Positions 62,362-64,000 of a stretch of DNA of 64,000 bases are shown in pieces. Under the pieces are notes generated by a model that saw only the letters and a list, made by a program, of their open reading frames with translations, was not told the DNA's origin and searched no databases. Numbering within the stretch: the first letter of the stretch is position 1; the number at the start of each line of letters is the position of its first letter. Source of the DNA: Ursus arctos (taxonomy: Eukaryota; Chordata; Mammalia; Carnivora; Ursidae); the NCBI RefSeq assembly GCF_023065955.2, contig NW_026622808.1:49364475-49428474 (forward strand), given 5' to 3'. Position numbers and translations under genes: made by a program.

Positions 62362-63113
62362 AACAGCGTCTATAGTCATGAGCTTTGGACCATCCAGCAT
62401 CTGTTAGCTCAATGCTAGTAACAGCCTGATTTTCCTTTAGCAGAAGACCTTTCCTTCCCCTTACCCTGTAGCTCAGGTAGGGTCCTACCTTCCAACTCCA
62501 TGTACAAATCCTGTGACCCAGACCTAAGATGTCAATGCCTTGTGTTTGCCTGTGATCACAATAATTGGTGTGATGATGAGGAGTTCATGACTCTGTCTTA
62601 CCCACGCAGACCCAGTTAGACCTAACCAGGTCTTACACCCAACTGATGAGTTCACTGCTCTATCCCAGAACACTGAAACTCACAAGGGTAGAAGGCTTGA
62701 GCTACTGCTGTCATCTTGCCAACATGGGACCAAAAAATAAAAATAAAATCCAGAAGAAAGCAGAGGCAAAAGATAGACAAAAACTGAATCCTAGAGCTCT
62801 TGTTTGAAGGTCCATCAGGCTATAAGGAGAGCAAGCTCTGTCTTCATTAAGAGTCATCATATTCTTTGGCTTGAGACACATGGGATAAGTTACTGCCACT
62901 TGGAAAGAAACCTAAGTAAAATAAGGACCTATATGACCAATATCATAAAAGCTGCAGACCCGAAATAAACTACATGCTCATTGTGGGGCAGTTTATAGCC
63001 ATTGATTAGGGGATGAAGCTGAACATGTTAAAAAAAAAAAAAAAAAGGCCAAACTGTAGAAAAACAAAGACCTGATTTTAGGGCTCAGATACCTTAATAC
63101 TTCCAAAAGGAAA
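62362..63113. other. Sequence without firm features
   Basis: An old repeat may lie in 62560-62900, but I cannot name it. An A-run of about 17 is near 63031. No exon is supported. Confidence 0.3.
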
Positions 63114-63129
63114 GTGCTACACAATTTTT

Positions 63130-63323
63130 TTTTTTTTAAAGATTTTATTTATTTATGCGACAGAGAGACAGCCAGTGAGAGAGGGAACACAAGCAGGGGG
63201 AGTAGGAGAGGAAGAAGCAGGCTCACAGCGGAGGAGCCTGATGTGGGACTCGATCCTGGCACGCCGGGATCACGCCCTGAGCCGAAGGCAGACGCTTTAA
63301 CGACTGCGCTACCCAGGCGCCCC
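63130..63323 (-). mobile_element. CAN-SINE, ursid-type variant (reverse)
   Basis: It reads in reverse from 'aaagattttatttatttatg' to 'gctacccaggcgcccc', with 'ccgggatcacgccctgagccgaag' in the body. A 16-bp target duplication GTGCTACACAATTTTT lies at 63114-63129 and 63324-63339. Confidence 0.95.
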
Positions 63324-63344
63324 GTGCTACACAATTTTTAAAAT

Positions 63345-63376
63345 ACAAACACACACACACACACACACACACACAG
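63345..63376. repeat. (CA)n microsatellite
   Basis: A pure CA run of about 15 units shortly after the SINE. Confidence 0.92.
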
Positions 63377-63729
63377 AGAATAAAATCATATACTGCCTTT
63401 TTCAGAAAAGTAAAACAAGTAAAATTAACTCATACAAAATAAAATAGGACCAAGGAACATAATAAAATATGTAAATATCAGCAAAGTTACTGTAATTAAG
63501 CTTAGACAGGAGCTGAGCTTCCTTGTCATCAGGGTAAAAAGGAAATTGCAATCTGGTTTATTGTAGTCCTTATTTGTTTTATTTTAAAAGAAAGATGCAT
63601 CTTCAATATACTTTATGTTCTGGGCAACAGGGAACCACTGAAGGGTTTTGAAGAGACACGTTAGGAATACTTGGTAGACAAAATAAAACCAGCTCCTCCC
63701 GTTGCCCCACCCATCCGTCCACCAACAAA

Positions 63730-64000
63730 TGTCCAAACCCTAATTGTCACAACCTGTGAATATCTTACCTTACCCAGCAAAAGGACTTTACAGGTGTGAA
63801 TAAGTATCTTGCAATGGGAAGAACAGTCTGGATTATTCTGGTGGGCTCGACAGAGTCACAGGGTCATTCTAAGACGGAGGCAGGAGGCTCAGAGTTGGAG
63901 AGAAGGCAATGTGACAAGGGAAGAAGAGGGGGAAGAGGCAAAGTAATCAGAGGCCATAGCCAAGGACGGAGGATAGTCCTTGCAAGCTGAGAAAGACAAC
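63730..64000 (+). mobile_element. LTR-like repeat (probable ERVL-MaLR group), runs off the window
   Basis: 'aatgtccaaaccctaattgtcacaacctgtgaatatcttaccttaccc' and 'gcaatgggaagaacagtctggattattctggtggg' resemble MLT1-type LTRs. The right end is outside the window. Confidence 0.55.

Noticed and set aside
63149..63341. 60-75-codon frames in and around a SINE
   Set aside because: Both strands of a CAN-SINE translate into similar open frames at many sites; they are repeat artefacts.

Overview
This is mammalian nuclear DNA from a caniform carnivore, probably a bear-family (ursid) genome. The clue is about fifteen copies of the carnivore tRNA-Lys-derived SINE (CAN-SINE). Several are the arctoid/ursid variant whose body reads 'gtgatcccggcgttctggga...' followed by 'cactccccctgcttgtgttccctctctcgctggctgtctc'. 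The assignment to bears rests on my memory of SINE subfamilies and was not searched.

The one gene I can support is TAFA4 (FAM19A4), on the minus strand. Three consecutive coding exons lie in the first 20.5 kb: 20324-20479, 10559-10683 and 2446-2457. Together they encode the mature ten-cysteine chemokine-like domain, ending in V-T-R-stop. The three pieces keep phase across both introns, and all ten cysteines fit the family spacing. The last intron has a GC-AG donor. The 3' UTR runs toward position 1; candidate poly(A) signals are at 1823-1828 and 126-131. I did not find the signal-peptide exon, so everything right of 20479 is most simply the upstream TAFA4 intron, continuing past the window.

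The rest is interspersed repeats and anonymous intronic sequence. 0-21 kb: the exons plus a nearly full-length Tigger1 DNA transposon (7077-9269), MIR and L2 fragments, CAN-SINEs and a three-layer nested repeat (20.59-21.86 kb). 22-27.8 kb: old LTR-like, MIR and L2 copies. 27.8-54 kb: LINE-rich, with two long decayed L1 copies that lack a recognisable ORF1 (27843-32100 and 41975-48031), a young L1 ORF2 fragment (39594-40780), an ERV-type LTR (about 37.66-38.24 kb), a MER2-like element and a GT/AC palindrome at 34.73 kb. 55-58.9 kb: repeat-poor, where distal regulatory sequence might sit. 59-64 kb: LTR, L2 and CAN-SINE copies with a TA/TG microsatellite.

I found no prokaryote-like operon, CRISPR array, intact viral gene or independent RNA gene. 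The most unusual items are the GC-AG donor next to an open alternative C-terminal frame, a 1.19-kb internal L1 ORF2 segment with a 17-bp target duplication but no poly(A), an orphan 234-bp retro-insert inside an L1 5' UTR, and the 80-bp GT/AC near-palindrome.
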